Source: B30-G6 sp964633115
GTDB taxonomy: Bacteria; Desulfobacterota; Desulfobacteria; Desulfobacterales; B30-G6
Assembly: GCA_964633115.1 (NCBI GenBank)
Contig: CAZWEO010000016.1
Coordinates: 1 to 64,000, forward strand
Reading direction: 5' to 3'
DNA length: 64,000 nucleotides
Shown: one piece after another, positions 1-9,050 of the stretch
Position numbering within the stretch: position 1 is the stretch's first letter
Layout: every line of letters starts with the position of its first letter
The notes under the pieces: generated by a model
Database searches by the model: none
The model's input: the letters and a program-made list of their open reading frames with translations, nothing else
What the model was told of the DNA's origin: nothing
Program-made: the position numbers and the translations under genes

Positions 1-225
1 TATAGTTAAAACTGCTTAGAACAAAAACACCCTGCGGGTGATAAACGCCCGGTTGACATGCAGCCTAAAAGGCTGGTAAATAGGTTGGTTCTGATGAACC
101 AAGTCCTATAACCCAAATTGGGTGTTGGACAAATATTAATTTTATATAGATAGAACTCGGCTGTCAACCGGCAATCAAATTGTGCCCTGATTTCGTGATA
201 CCCATAGCTATAACATCGTTATAAC
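1..225 (+). promoter_or_regulatory. Upstream region of lepA
   Basis: No gene is visible here. A TTGACA hexamer at 53-58 is followed 18 bases later by TAAATA (77-82), a possible sigma-70 promoter. A small palindrome CAGCC-TAAAA-GGCTG (61-75) lies between these boxes and could be an operator. Directly before lepA there is a repeat of TATAACAT (about 209-227) and no recognisable Shine-Dalgarno sequence. All promoter calls are by eye and weak. Confidence 0.25.
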
Positions 226-2022
226 ATGAAAAATATAAGAAACTTCAGCATTATCGCCCACATCGACCATGGGAAGTCCACCCTTTCGGATCGATTTATC
301 CAATATACAGAGCTTGTTTCAGATCGCGATTTTAAAGACCAGATCTTGGACACCATGGATATCGAAAGAGAACGTGGGATCACCATTAAGAGCCAAACTG
401 TCTGCCTGCCATACATGGCCGAAGACGGACTGACTTACTACCTTAACCTGATCGACACACCTGGCCATGTTGATTTTACCTATGAAGTATCCCGGGCCCT
501 GGCCTCCTGTGAAGGAGCCTTGCTTTTGATTGATGCCAGCCAAGGTGTCGAGGCCCAAACCTTGGCCAATCTCTATCTTGCCCTTGAACATGAACTGGAG
601 ATCATACCTGTAATTAACAAAATCGACTTGCCTTCGGCCGATGTGGACCGGGTGATGATTCAAATCGACGAAGACCTCGGTCTTGATCCAGATTCTGCTG
701 TTCAGGTTTCAGCCAAAGAGGGCATTGGCATCGATACGCTTTTGTCCTGCATTGTGGAGAAGTTACCGCCTCCCCAAGATGACGCCGCGGATCCCTTAAA
801 GGCCCTCATATTCGATTCCCACTACGATCCTTTCAGGGGTACCATCGTGCATTTTCGGGTTTTTCAGGGTTCGGTCCAACGTGGAGACCGTATCAAATTC
901 ATGTCCAACAACGCCGAATATAAAGTCGAGGAGGTGGGTTTTTTCCAAATCGTGCGCGTCCCCCAGAAAAAACTGAGCGCCGGCCAGGTGGGATATATGA
1001 TCGCCGGAATCAAAACGGTCAGCGATACCCGCTGCGGGGATACTATTACTTTAAAAAACCGGGTCTGTGATGCAGCCCTTCCAGGGTTTAAGGAAACCAA
1101 GCCAGTTGTTTTTTCCTCCATCTATCCGGTTGCTTCGGACGGATACGAGGACTTGGTTGCGGCTTTGGAAAAATTGAAGTTAAACGATGCCTCTCTGATT
1201 TACGAAAAAGATTCCTCGGTGGCACTTGGTTTTGGATTCCGTTGCGGTTTTCTGGGATTGTTGCATCTGGAGGTGGTCCAGGAACGTCTGGAGCGCGAAT
1301 ATGATCTATCGCTAATTTTAACCGCACCATCGGTCCAATATAAAATCATTTTGAATGACGGCACCAAACAAGTTATCGACAACCCTGCCTTGTATCCCGA
1401 CCCCACAACCATTGAGGAAACCCAGGAGCCGTATATCAAGGCATCCATCATGGTTCCGGACCGCTATATGGGCGCAGTCATGAAACTGTGTTTGGATCGT
1501 CGCGGCATCAACCGCAACTATCAGTACCTGACCAACAATCGTCTGGAGATGATCTTTGAGCTACCCCTGGCGGAAGTCATCTTTGACTTTTACGATAAAT
1601 TAAAAACGGTTACCCAGGGTTACGGTTCCTTTGATTATGAAGTCATCGATTACCGCAAAACCAACATGATCAAACTGGATATCCTGATTAATGGCGAGCG
1701 TGTGGATGCCTTGTCCCAGCTGGTGCATCGTGATCGGGCTGAAGAACGCGGCCGCAATACCTGTACCCGTCTGCGGGACGAAATACCCAGGCAGATGTAT
1801 AAAATAGCCATACAGGCAGCCATCGGGGGTAAAATCATTGCCCGTAAGACCGTTTCGCCCTTTCGTAAAGATGTTACCGCCAAATGTTATGGCGGGGATA
1901 TTACCCGTAAGCGCAAGTTATTGGAAAAACAGAAAAAAGGGAAGAAACGCATGAAGATGGTCGGCAAGGTGATGATACCGCAGTCGGCGTTTCTCTCCGT
2001 GCTAAAGACGGATAGCGATTAA
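226..2022 (+). CDS. lepA: Elongation factor 4 (LepA), ribosomal back-translocase GTPase
   Basis: Cytoplasmic translational GTPase that binds ribosomes and remodels stalled or mistranslocated complexes. The 598-residue length is normal for LepA. The N-terminus MKNIRNFSIIAHIDHGKST is the family signature and contains the P-loop (residues 11-19). The DTPGH and NKID motifs follow at about residues 77 and 131. The LepA-specific C-terminal domain is present (RKDVTAKCYGGD, then a basic tail with KRKLLEKQKKGKKRMK). The start is fixed by the conserved N-terminus although no Shine-Dalgarno sequence precedes it. The gene stands alone; no signal peptidase gene follows, unlike in enterobacteria. Confidence 0.97.
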   Translation: MKNIRNFSIIAHIDHGKSTLSDRFIQYTELVSDRDFKDQILDTMDIERERGITIKSQTVCLPYMAEDGLTYYLNLIDTPGHVDFTYEVSRALASCEGALLLIDASQGVEAQTLANLYLALEHELEIIPVINKIDLPSADVDRVMIQIDEDLGLDPDSAVQVSAKEGIGIDTLLSCIVEKLPPPQDDAADPLKALIFDSHYDPFRGTIVHFRVFQGSVQRGDRIKFMSNNAEYKVEEVGFFQIVRVPQKKLSAGQVGYMIAGIKTVSDTRCGDTITLKNRVCDAALPGFKETKPVVFSSIYPVASDGYEDLVAALEKLKLNDASLIYEKDSSVALGFGFRCGFLGLLHLEVVQERLEREYDLSLILTAPSVQYKIILNDGTKQVIDNPALYPDPTTIEETQEPYIKASIMVPDRYMGAVMKLCLDRRGINRNYQYLTNNRLEMIFELPLAEVIFDFYDKLKTVTQGYGSFDYEVIDYRKTNMIKLDILINGERVDALSQLVHRDRAEERGRNTCTRLRDEIPRQMYKIAIQAAIGGKIIARKTVSPFRKDVTAKCYGGDITRKRKLLEKQKKGKKRMKMVGKVMIPQSAFLSVLKTDSD

Positions 2023-2076
2023 TTGGTTGGATAGTACCTGTTGACCTAGATTGAGTCCTTTAAATAAGGTAGGCTG

Positions 2077-2308
2077 TCATTTGCGCTAACGCGCGTCATT
2101 TATTGTAATTACGCCGCGCTGTTATTCATGGTGGCTCATAGTTGATCGATAACTGTGAAAAAATTAACGACGAAGTCCAAATGGTGGCTGACAGTAGGCG
2201 AGACCCATTAGCGTAAATGACACACGCAGTGTAAATTACTGCCGTAGGCCAGATGACACCGAAGGTAAATCACGCGTGAAGCGCGAATAACATCCGAAGG
2301 ATAAAATT
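2077..2308 (+). promoter_or_regulatory. Structured leader upstream of leuC
   Basis: The gap between lepA and leuC holds nested inverted repeats. GTCATTTGCGCTAA (2077-2090) pairs with TTAGCGTAAATGAC (2208-2221) except for one position. After it comes a row of mini-hairpins with three-base loops: ACAC-GCA-GTGT (2222-2232), ACC-GAA-GGT (2258-2266), a CGCG/CGCG stem (2273-2285) and ATCC-GAA-GGAT (2292-2302). The last one contains the AAGGA ribosome binding site of leuC, so it could mask translation initiation. No T-box motif was recognised. Confidence 0.35.
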
Positions 2309-3595
2309 ATGGCCCGAACCATTGCCGAAAAGATCTTCGATGCCCATCGTATTGACAACCCGCATGCTAACGTCCATATCCTCAGCCTGGATGCTGTCTT
2401 TTGCCATGAAATTACCACGCCAGTGGCCATCAACGACCTGGTGAGCCGTGGTAAGGACAAGGTTTTCGATCCTCAAAAAATCAAGGTTGTCATCGACCAT
2501 GTATCACCAGCTAAAGACTCCAAAACCGCCTTACAGGGAAAAATCCTCAGGGACTGGGCCCGACGGCATCAGATTACCGACTTCTTTGATATTGGCCGCA
2601 ATGGCGTTTGCCATGCCCTATTTCCGGAAAAAGGCTTTGTACGTCCCGGTTATACTATTATCATGGGGGATTCGCATACCTGTACCCATGGCGCCTTTGG
2701 TGCTTTTGCCGCCGGTGTTGGCACCACCGATCTGGAAGTGGGTATCCTCAAAGGAATCTGCAGCTTTAATACACCTGTAACGCTGAAAATTGAAATAACC
2801 GGTCAGCTTCCAGCCGGCGTGTTTGCTAAAGACGTCATCCTGCATATCATTGGTCAAATCGGCGTCAATGGGGCCACCGGCAAGGTTGTGGAGTTTACGG
2901 GTCCAGTGGTGGATGCCATGGACATGGCCGCCCGTATGACTCTATGCAACATGGCCGTCGAGGCCGGTGGTACCTGCGGTATCTGCTACCCGGATAAGCA
3001 AACAGTTGATTATCTCTGGCCACATATTAAATCCGAATATGCCTCTCGTGAATCTGCCCTGGCTGATTTCCAGGAGTTTGTCTCGGATGAGGATGCTACC
3101 TATGAGGCTGTTATTCCTGTGGATGTAAGCGAATTGTCACCCATGATCACGCACGATTTTCGCCCAGATCATGTCAAGCCGGTTGCGAAAATGCAGGGTA
3201 CGCCTGTAGACCAGGTCTATATTGGTTCATGTACTAATGGCCGTCTCGAGGATCTGCAGGTGGCAGCCCAAGTGCTCGAAGGTCACAAAATCAGCGACCG
3301 GATCAGAGCCATTATGTCCCCGGCCACGCCCCAAATATTCCAACAGGCTTTGGAAGCGGGTATCATTAAGACTTTTATGGATGCTGGCTTTTGTGTCACC
3401 AATCCCACCTGCGGAGCGTGTCTGGGTATGAGTAATGGCGTTTTGGCAGAAGGCGAGGTCTGTGCGGCCACCACCAATCGAAACTTTAACGGCCGCATGG
3501 GCAAAGGCGGCATGATCCATCTGATGAGTCCGGCCACGGCAGCGGCGACGGCTATTGCAGGTGAAATAACAAATTCAAAACTCTATAAAACATAG
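2309..3595 (+). CDS. leuC: 3-isopropylmalate dehydratase large subunit (LeuC, homoaconitase-type)
   Basis: Large subunit of the [4Fe-4S] isomerase that converts 2-isopropylmalate to 3-isopropylmalate in leucine synthesis. The 428 residues match the shorter archaeal/homoaconitase-like LeuC class rather than the ~466-residue enterobacterial form. The cluster ligands are visible as C308 in IGSCTNGR and C368/C371 in NPTCGACLG. GDSHTCTHGAFGAFAAGVGT is the typical substrate-side block. leuD follows 98 bases later with a palindromic repeat between. Because no leuA or leuB is nearby, a related substrate (for example dimethylmalate or homoaconitate) cannot be excluded. The gene ends with TAG, so UAG serves as a normal stop here. 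Confidence 0.88.
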   Translation: MARTIAEKIFDAHRIDNPHANVHILSLDAVFCHEITTPVAINDLVSRGKDKVFDPQKIKVVIDHVSPAKDSKTALQGKILRDWARRHQITDFFDIGRNGVCHALFPEKGFVRPGYTIIMGDSHTCTHGAFGAFAAGVGTTDLEVGILKGICSFNTPVTLKIEITGQLPAGVFAKDVILHIIGQIGVNGATGKVVEFTGPVVDAMDMAARMTLCNMAVEAGGTCGICYPDKQTVDYLWPHIKSEYASRESALADFQEFVSDEDATYEAVIPVDVSELSPMITHDFRPDHVKPVAKMQGTPVDQVYIGSCTNGRLEDLQVAAQVLEGHKISDRIRAIMSPATPQIFQQALEAGIIKTFMDAGFCVTNPTCGACLGMSNGVLAEGEVCAATTNRNFNGRMGKGGMIHLMSPATAAATAIAGEITNSKLYKT

Positions 3596-3669
3596 ACTAT
3601 TAGGCTGTAGACTATAGGCTGTAGACTATAGGCTGTAGGCGCCTACAGTCTAAAGGCCTACAGCCTTAG
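3596..3669. repeat. Palindromic repeat, family A (TAGGCTGTAGACT type)
   Basis: Three direct copies of a TAGGCTGTAGACTA unit lead into GTAGGCGCCTACAGTCTA, whose centre GTAGGCGCCTAC is a perfect palindrome. Related copies occur at about 6547-6602, 26779-26846, 49700-49757 and 60790-60822. It lies between leuC and leuD, so it is probably transcribed inside an operon. Confidence 0.75.
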
Positions 3670-3693
3670 ATCTAACTAAACAATGAGATAATC

Positions 3694-4218
3694 ATGAAAA
3701 ATTTCAGTGGAAGAGTACTATTTTTAGATCGGGATGACGTCAACACAGACGAAATCATACCGGCCCGCTATTTAACCGAAATTACCAAAGCAGCCCTTAA
3801 GCCGCATCTTTTGGAAGATCTGTCGCTGGAAGAGTTTGATCCGCTGATGGATATTGCCCACACCAGTGCCATCATGAGCCGCTCCAATTTTGGCTGTGGT
3901 TCTTCCCGTGAGCATGCCCCCTGGGCCCTGGAAGTTAATGGTATCCATTTGGTGGTGGCTGAGAGTTTTGCCAGGATCTTCCGCCAAAACATGTTCAACT
4001 GCGGGATGTTGGTGCTGGCGCTACCCAAAGACACCATCAATATGCTTTTTACCGAATTTGCGGGATTGGAAACTTTTGTTGAGACGGATTTGGAAAATCA
4101 GGAGCTGACCTTTCGCGCTGACGACCTCCATGAGAGCGTTTTATTTGAATTGTCCGGTTTTGACCGGGAGCTTGTAGGGGCTGGCGGATGGGTGGACTAC
4201 GCCGATACGCACTACTAG
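3694..4218 (+). CDS. leuD: 3-isopropylmalate dehydratase small subunit (LeuD)
   Basis: Small swivelling subunit that completes the LeuC active site. At 174 residues it matches the short LeuD class that pairs with 420-residue LeuC proteins. The start DRDDVNTDEIIPARYLTEI is the family substrate-recognition region, and FGCGSSREHAPWAL is the conserved small-subunit core. The RYLTEI stretch replaces the YLRT motif seen in many isopropylmalate/homoaconitate enzymes, so substrate assignment rests on the LeuC/LeuD pairing only. The ribosome binding site is weak (GAGAT). It ends with TAG. Confidence 0.85.
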   Translation: MKNFSGRVLFLDRDDVNTDEIIPARYLTEITKAALKPHLLEDLSLEEFDPLMDIAHTSAIMSRSNFGCGSSREHAPWALEVNGIHLVVAESFARIFRQNMFNCGMLVLALPKDTINMLFTEFAGLETFVETDLENQELTFRADDLHESVLFELSGFDRELVGAGGWVDYADTHY

Positions 4219-4219
4219 G

Positions 4220-4250
4220 TCCCTCACCCGGCCGAGGTTTAGTGAGGGGA
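4220..4250 (+). terminator. Possible terminator after leuD
   Basis: CCCTCAC and GTGAGGG form a 7-bp stem around a 13-base loop right after the leuD stop. Only a short T-rich stretch follows, so it may be a weak terminator or an RNA-processing hairpin. Confidence 0.4.
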
Positions 4251-4357
4251 TTTGCATGCCCATTTAACTTAGTATCGCAAGCCTGGCGAAACTTCCCTAT
4301 GTCGGCAAAAAGCCTAGCTCCCATGCCCATGTATCATTGAATCATAAGCTTATGTAT

Positions 4358-6249
4358 TTAATGTGAAACCTCATCTCCCTGAAGGGCCTGGCAGGCGTTA
4401 AAGTCCACGCACATCCGGATCATGCCTGCAGCGCAGCATATATCGAGCCCCATGCAATCGGCATCCTGGTCGCAATAGAGATCGCATTCGACATCCATTA
4501 GGCATTTTTTGTCGCCGCCGATAGGGCCGCAGCACCGAAGGCCATCTTCACAGTCAGAATCAAACGTGCACCCGGCCGTATAGGTTCCCGGCTTTGCCTT
4601 GCACTCAACGCCGTTGTCGTCTGTATCCATGGCCCCGGAGCAGCCTCCGATGGCATCCAACTGCTCGCCGGTAAGGGTAAATGTCGACCCGAAGTCACAT
4701 TCGATCTCCACGGCACCGGACTCGGTGGTCCGGATCGTGATGTCCTCTCCATCTATGGAGAAAATGTTATCCCCGTTCTCATCCATGGACATGGTTCCGC
4801 ACAGCTTGTTGAAGGGATCCGGGCCGTAAAGTTTCATAGCCAGTTCTCCGGATACAATGTCCATTTCAGATACCATTTTGGATCCGTTTTCAAATTCCAT
4901 TTCAAAAAAAGTCCCGGTAAACATCCAACCCAAAATATCCATTTCGTAGAAACAGACGCCTGCGGGTGCATAGCATTCATAGAGCTCGCCCAGTGACCGG
5001 GCACAGGTGCCCCAGAATGGGTCCTCGCTGAAATTGTAGCCGATCTCCGAATAGACACAAGCCGCTTCTGCGGGGACTGGACCCGGGTCCTCTTCGCCAA
5101 GAGTAATGGTCGGCAACACCCGGGTACAGTGCCGGGAACAGTCCGTGGGGTACTGGCTGATGGGGACGGCACCGCCGGTTTCGATGGTCCTCAGGGTTGG
5201 TTCACTAAAATCAACATCGTAGTCGCCGACGGCCTTGGCAACATAGACTTTCAGAAGTACGGTGGTGTCCTTTTCCACATACATGCAGAAATAACCGTCC
5301 GGTTCGGTAAAGTCTTCAGAAATATTCCCCTGTACGTCTTCGCCCTGAGGAATTGCCCTGATATATGCGATCACCGGATTGCCCTCAGCATCCTGGACCA
5401 TGCCGTTGATACAGGTGGGTGTATAGGGATTGTCTGAATTATAGGGAGTCAGATGGCTCACCTGGGTCTGATAAGTATGGGTGATGCCGTCATAGGTACC
5501 ATCGTTCTGGATTTCGATCCACATGCCCTCTGTCGCATCGAAATACCACATATCGGAGGTATCCGGTGTGTTGCCCACAGAACGGGCCGGAATACCAATG
5601 GTTACATTTTCACCGCTTTTTATCTGCAGGGTTTCACCGTTCTTACGTGCCGTGATGTCCACAACACCAAATGTCCGTAGCGGGACGATCTCACCACTTA
5701 GCGTTCTACCCAGCAGAGTACCCGGATAAGCTGAGGCGTCTAAGGGGTCGGACGGGTCCAGTACGGTCATATGGACATCCACGTTTCCGGTCACCGGGTT
5801 GCCTTGACCATCCACAAATGCATTCGGCGGTGCCGTTATAAATGCATTGGCTTCTCCGGTTGCCGTTCCACCGGTATCGGCATCCAGCACAACCGGTGTT
5901 GATTCAGCCACCATTTTTACAAGCACGGATGAAACCACATCCGCAAAGACATCCACCAGCTTGCTGGTTCCCATGTAACCGGTTTTGGAGAACATGACTA
6001 CCCTGTCCTCACCCACAGTTGCAGTCATGCTGAATTCACCCTCGGCATCGGTCGTGGTTGTGGTGCCCCCATTAATCTCGACCGACACACCGCTAATGGC
6101 GGTAGCATCCGGTGAAACAACCTTGCCATTCAGAGTAGAGGTTGTAGGTGTCCCACCGCCATCGTCATCGTCATCCCCGCCGCCACTGCCGCCGGTACAT
6201 GACAGGAAACAAGCAATAAAACCAACAAAACCTGTGTAAATCGTATCAT
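4358..6249 (-). CDS. Secreted cysteine-rich lipoprotein with carboxypeptidase-regulatory-like domain; apparent frameshift in signal sequence
   Basis: The long frame runs from 6262 (GTG) to 4358, 634 codons. After a hydrophobic run and a lipobox-like FLSC it has a Gly/Asp linker (GGSGGGDDDDDGGG), then a carboxypeptidase-regulatory-like beta domain at about residues 42-115 (LNGKVVSPDATAISGVSV). The C-terminus holds two cysteine-rich repeats of the form CxxDxDCxxGxxCC. The GTG start gives an acidic N-terminus that is poor as a signal peptide. In contrast, an ATG at 6249 with a GGGAGG site 5-7 bases upstream opens a neighbouring frame encoding MIRFTQVLLVLLLVSC, an ideal lipoprotein signal. Joining the two needs one frameshift near 6195-6205. 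It could be a real mutation, a sequencing error or a phase-variable switch. Function is unknown; probably a surface or periplasmic protein. Confidence 0.6.
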
Positions 6250-6262
6250 CGCACCCTCCCAC

Positions 6263-6606
6263 TTATTTATGTGTAAATGCTCAAATATCATAACCAACTT
6301 AAATTATTACATTTTAATATGAATTGCTTATTAAGAGATTCGCCTATAAAAAACACGACTCGTCTAGTGCCAATTTATTAGAATGCGTTGAATTTTGTGT
6401 TGTAGCAGTTTGAATATTATAGGTCGGAAATATGGTTATTATTTTACGCTATGGTTTTAGTAACTGCAAACGAAAAATGCGATATCACGCTATGTGAGTT
6501 AGGTGAGGTTTAGCAGGATTTGTGGGGTCAAGGGTTGGCGAGGTAATATAGGCTGTAGTCTGATAGACTGTAGGCGCCTATAGTCTATAGCCTACAGCCT
6601 AAATCC
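6263..6606. other. Intergenic region with family A repeat
   Basis: No open reading frame of substance. AT-rich DNA at 6263-6480 should contain the promoter of the minus-strand lipoprotein, but no convincing boxes stand out. At 6547-6602 lies a family A palindrome (GGCTGTAGTCTGATAGACTG ... GGCGCCTATAGTC...), immediately after the end of the FAH-family gene. Confidence 0.6.
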
Positions 6607-7443
6607 CTAAGGGGCTACAACCTCATTACGAAGTGCACCGATCTTTTCTATCTCACAGGTCACAACATTGCCTGGTTTGAGCACAATGGGTGGATCTCTG
6701 AATATGCCCACACCCGCCGGTGTACCCGTGGAAATAATATCACCGGGCAAAAGGGTGATATCGCGGGAAATGAATTCCAGGATAAAGCCGATATCAAAGG
6801 TCATCTCACCGCTGTTGCCGGTTTGCATAACCTCACCATCCACCATGGCCCGCATGGCGAGGTTTTTGATATCGCCGAGCGTATCCAGCGTAACCAGGCT
6901 GGGCCCCAGAGGCGCAAAACTATCAAAAGACTTGCCCCGGTACCACTGCCCATCGCCAAATTGGGCATCCCTGCCACTTACGTCGTTCATAATGCAGCAT
7001 CCAGCCACATAATCATAGGCATCATCGGCGCGTATCCCTTTGCCTTCGCTTCCGATAATCACGGCCAACTCAACCTCCCAATCCACCTGTAGGCTGCTGG
7101 CTGGCATGATAATGGGATCATTCGGTCCGCTGAGGGTGTTCATGCTTTTGGAAAAAAGAATCGGAAATTCGGGTTGATCGAAGCCACCCTCGCGAGCGTG
7201 CTCGGGATAGTTTTTCCCCAGGCAGATGATTTTAGAAGGCCAGGACACCGGCGGTCCCAAGCGGACATCCATTTCCTGGCCATCATCGTTTATGCGACCG
7301 ACTTTTTTCAGCCAACCATCCCGAAAAAAGGTGTAACCGATATCTGGAATTTCCGGAAAATGTTGCTGTAGATCTACGATGCGTCCGGAGTTCAATAGTC
7401 CGGGTCGTTCCTGGCCTGCTTCACCAAAACGGATGAGGTGCAT
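6607..7443 (-). CDS. Fumarylacetoacetate hydrolase family protein
   Basis: Member of the FAH/acylpyruvase superfamily, metal-dependent enzymes that hydrolyse, isomerise or decarboxylate beta-dicarbonyl or oxo-acids. The 278 residues include a small N-terminal domain (about 1-60) and the catalytic domain starting at ICLGKNYPEHA. The metal-binding acidic residues appear in DWEVELAVIIG and the conserved NDVSGRDAQ, KSFDSFAPLGP and GDIISTGTPAGVG blocks are all intact. I chose the ATG at 7443 because GGAG lies six bases upstream; an ATG at 7470 gives nine extra residues. The exact substrate cannot be told from sequence; acylpyruvate hydrolase-type activity is most likely. No catabolic neighbours. 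Confidence 0.85.
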   Translation of the reverse strand: MHLIRFGEAGQERPGLLNSGRIVDLQQHFPEIPDIGYTFFRDGWLKKVGRINDDGQEMDVRLGPPVSWPSKIICLGKNYPEHAREGGFDQPEFPILFSKSMNTLSGPNDPIIMPASSLQVDWEVELAVIIGSEGKGIRADDAYDYVAGCCIMNDVSGRDAQFGDGQWYRGKSFDSFAPLGPSLVTLDTLGDIKNLAMRAMVDGEVMQTGNSGEMTFDIGFILEFISRDITLLPGDIISTGTPAGVGIFRDPPIVLKPGNVVTCEIEKIGALRNEVVAP

Positions 7444-7499
7444 GCTTTCTCCATTATCACTTAACTTCAAGTTATTTATGCCAATATAGATTTAGAAGA

Positions 7500-7605
7500 T
7501 TCGAGGGACAACGGGTCACGGGTTGCGCGTATCGCGTTGCGAGTTGCTGATAGCGTTAGGCAACCCGAACCACGTAACGCGCAACCCGAAACTCGGAATC
7601 ACATC
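7500..7605. repeat. Inverted repeat of GGGTTGCGCG / CGCGCAACCC type
   Basis: Halves ACGGGTTGCGCGTATCGCG and ACGCGCAACCCGAAACTCG face each other around GTTAGGCAACCCGAA. It fills the gap between the FAH-family gene and trmJ. A degenerate relative (CGCAACTCGAAACCCGC) occurs at about 61275-61310. Confidence 0.6.
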
Positions 7606-7612
7606 AACCCTC

Positions 7613-8377
7613 TTAAAGGTCCTCCTTCGTATCCCTCACGCCATCCCGATACCGCTTCTCCCCATACCAATTTACCTGTCGAATAATGCCGCGGATGATA
7701 CTGACTTCGCGTGTCCGTAACTGCAGACGCGTAAAAAATCGACGCAGACTGCCCATAAAGTGGTCGGGATTATCGGCATTGATATAGCAAATTCGCACCA
7801 GAATTTCACTAAGTTGCGCATACATACTGTCTAGTTCGTGGCGTTTGGCCAGTCTGGGTGTCATAGGCGCAGGTTGCTCCACTTGTGACCAAAACAGCGC
7901 ATATGCGACCACCATGACAGCCTGAGCCAGGTTCAGGGATGAAAAATCTGCAGTGGGGATGTTCACCAGCACATGACACAGACGCAAATCCTCGTTGGAA
8001 AGACCTTTGTCTTCTGGGCCAAAAATGACAGCAACCTGATTTTCCTGTGAGATGGGTATTAAATGCGTGGCCAGTCTCTCCGGGGACTGGATTACTTGAC
8101 GATGCTTTCCCAGACGGGCGGTCGTCCCCACCACATATTGGCTATTTGCCAAAGCAGATTTAAGATCATCATAAACTTGGCAAGACGTTAGGACATCCGC
8201 TGCTTCGTGGGTTGCCAGCTTACGTGCCCGGGATAAATCAAAATCTTCAGGATCCACCACCATCAGTTGACTCAAACCCATGTTACGCATGGCCCGTGCC
8301 ACGGAACCAATATTTTCGGGGTAACGGGGCTTCTGCAACACAATCTGAATGTTGGATAGGTTGATGCGGTGGGACAT
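7613..8377 (-). CDS. trmJ: tRNA (cytidine/uridine-2'-O)-methyltransferase TrmJ-like
   Basis: SPOUT-class methyltransferase predicted to 2'-O-methylate the tRNA anticodon loop (position 32) using S-adenosylmethionine. At 254 residues it has the TrmJ length. The knot-forming motifs are visible: QKPRYPENIGSVARAMRN near the N-terminus (motif 1), VAVIFGPEDKGLSNEDL (motif 2) and SSLNLAQAVMVVAYALF (motif 3). It follows ndk on the minus strand and a GAA-loop hairpin lies between them, so both are probably one transcript. Close SPOUT relatives acting on rRNA cannot be excluded entirely. Confidence 0.88.
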   Translation of the reverse strand: MSHRINLSNIQIVLQKPRYPENIGSVARAMRNMGLSQLMVVDPEDFDLSRARKLATHEAADVLTSCQVYDDLKSALANSQYVVGTTARLGKHRQVIQSPERLATHLIPISQENQVAVIFGPEDKGLSNEDLRLCHVLVNIPTADFSSLNLAQAVMVVAYALFWSQVEQPAPMTPRLAKRHELDSMYAQLSEILVRICYINADNPDHFMGSLRRFFTRLQLRTREVSIIRGIIRQVNWYGEKRYRDGVRDTKEDL

Positions 8378-8390
8378 GCTGGCTCCTTAA

Positions 8391-8417
8391 CCGTAAAATT
8401 GCGAAGTAATTTTACGG
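8391..8417. promoter_or_regulatory. 12-bp hairpin with GAA triloop between ndk and trmJ
   Basis: CCGTAAAATTGC and GTAATTTTACGG pair over 12 positions (one G-T) around GAA. It overlaps the last codons of ndk and precedes the trmJ start at 8377. It could be an intercistronic attenuator or mRNA stabiliser; there is no T-run. Confidence 0.5.
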
Positions 8418-8828
8418 TACAATCTCGAAGCTATTGAAAAAATAACTCATTTCAAATGCGGCCGTTTCAGGCGCATCAGAGCCATGCACCACGTTTTTCT
8501 CGATATCGGTGGCGAAATCTTTTCGAATGGTCCCTTCGGCCGCTTCCTCGTAATTGGTGGCGCCCATCAGGGTACGATATCGTTTGATGACATCGTCTCC
8601 TTCCAGCACCATGACAACTGCCGGGCCGGATGACATAAAGTCACACAGACTGCCATAAAAGGGTCTTTCTTTATGAACGGCGTAGAAACCCTCGGCTTGC
8701 TGCTTGGTCATATGCACCATTTTCATGGCCTTGATTTGGATGTCGTTTGCTTCCAGACGTTTGACCACTTCTCCAATCAGACTTCGTCCCACGGCATCTG
8801 GTTTAATAATTGATAATGTTCGCTCCAT
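8412..8828 (-). CDS. ndk: Nucleoside diphosphate kinase
   Basis: Transfers the gamma phosphate of ATP to NDPs through a phosphohistidine, balancing NTP and dNTP pools. The 138-residue length is standard. The N-terminus ERTLSIIKPDAVGR is the classic Ndk start. The active-site block is present as NVVHGSDAPETAAFEM, with His in the family NxxHGSDS-like motif; Ala replaces the usual Ser after GSD, a common variant. The start is unambiguous with GGATATCC upstream. It is the first gene of a likely ndk-trmJ operon. Confidence 0.97.
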   Translation of the reverse strand: MERTLSIIKPDAVGRSLIGEVVKRLEANDIQIKAMKMVHMTKQQAEGFYAVHKERPFYGSLCDFMSSGPAVVMVLEGDDVIKRYRTLMGATNYEEAAEGTIRKDFATDIEKNVVHGSDAPETAAFEMSYFFNSFEIVP

Positions 8829-9050
8829 TTTGGATATCCTTTCATGTCTTTAATTATAAAATTGGTGTTTTCTATAACTCAGTCCTGCTCCGCTGGCAAT
8901 ATATTTCATGTGCAGCCTTATGGTCGTACTTGACGGAACCAAATATGTATGTCTAAAAATAGATTAGACCAGCAGTAAGGTATCAGTCCTAAGCTGTAAG
9001 CTGCTAACCGCTGTAGACTTATTACTTATAGAAAAAAAATGAGGTTCAAT

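Noticed and set aside
2023..2308. T-box or leucine leader peptide upstream of leuC
   Set aside because: No T-box core (TGGNACCGCG) and no Leu-rich short reading frame was found.
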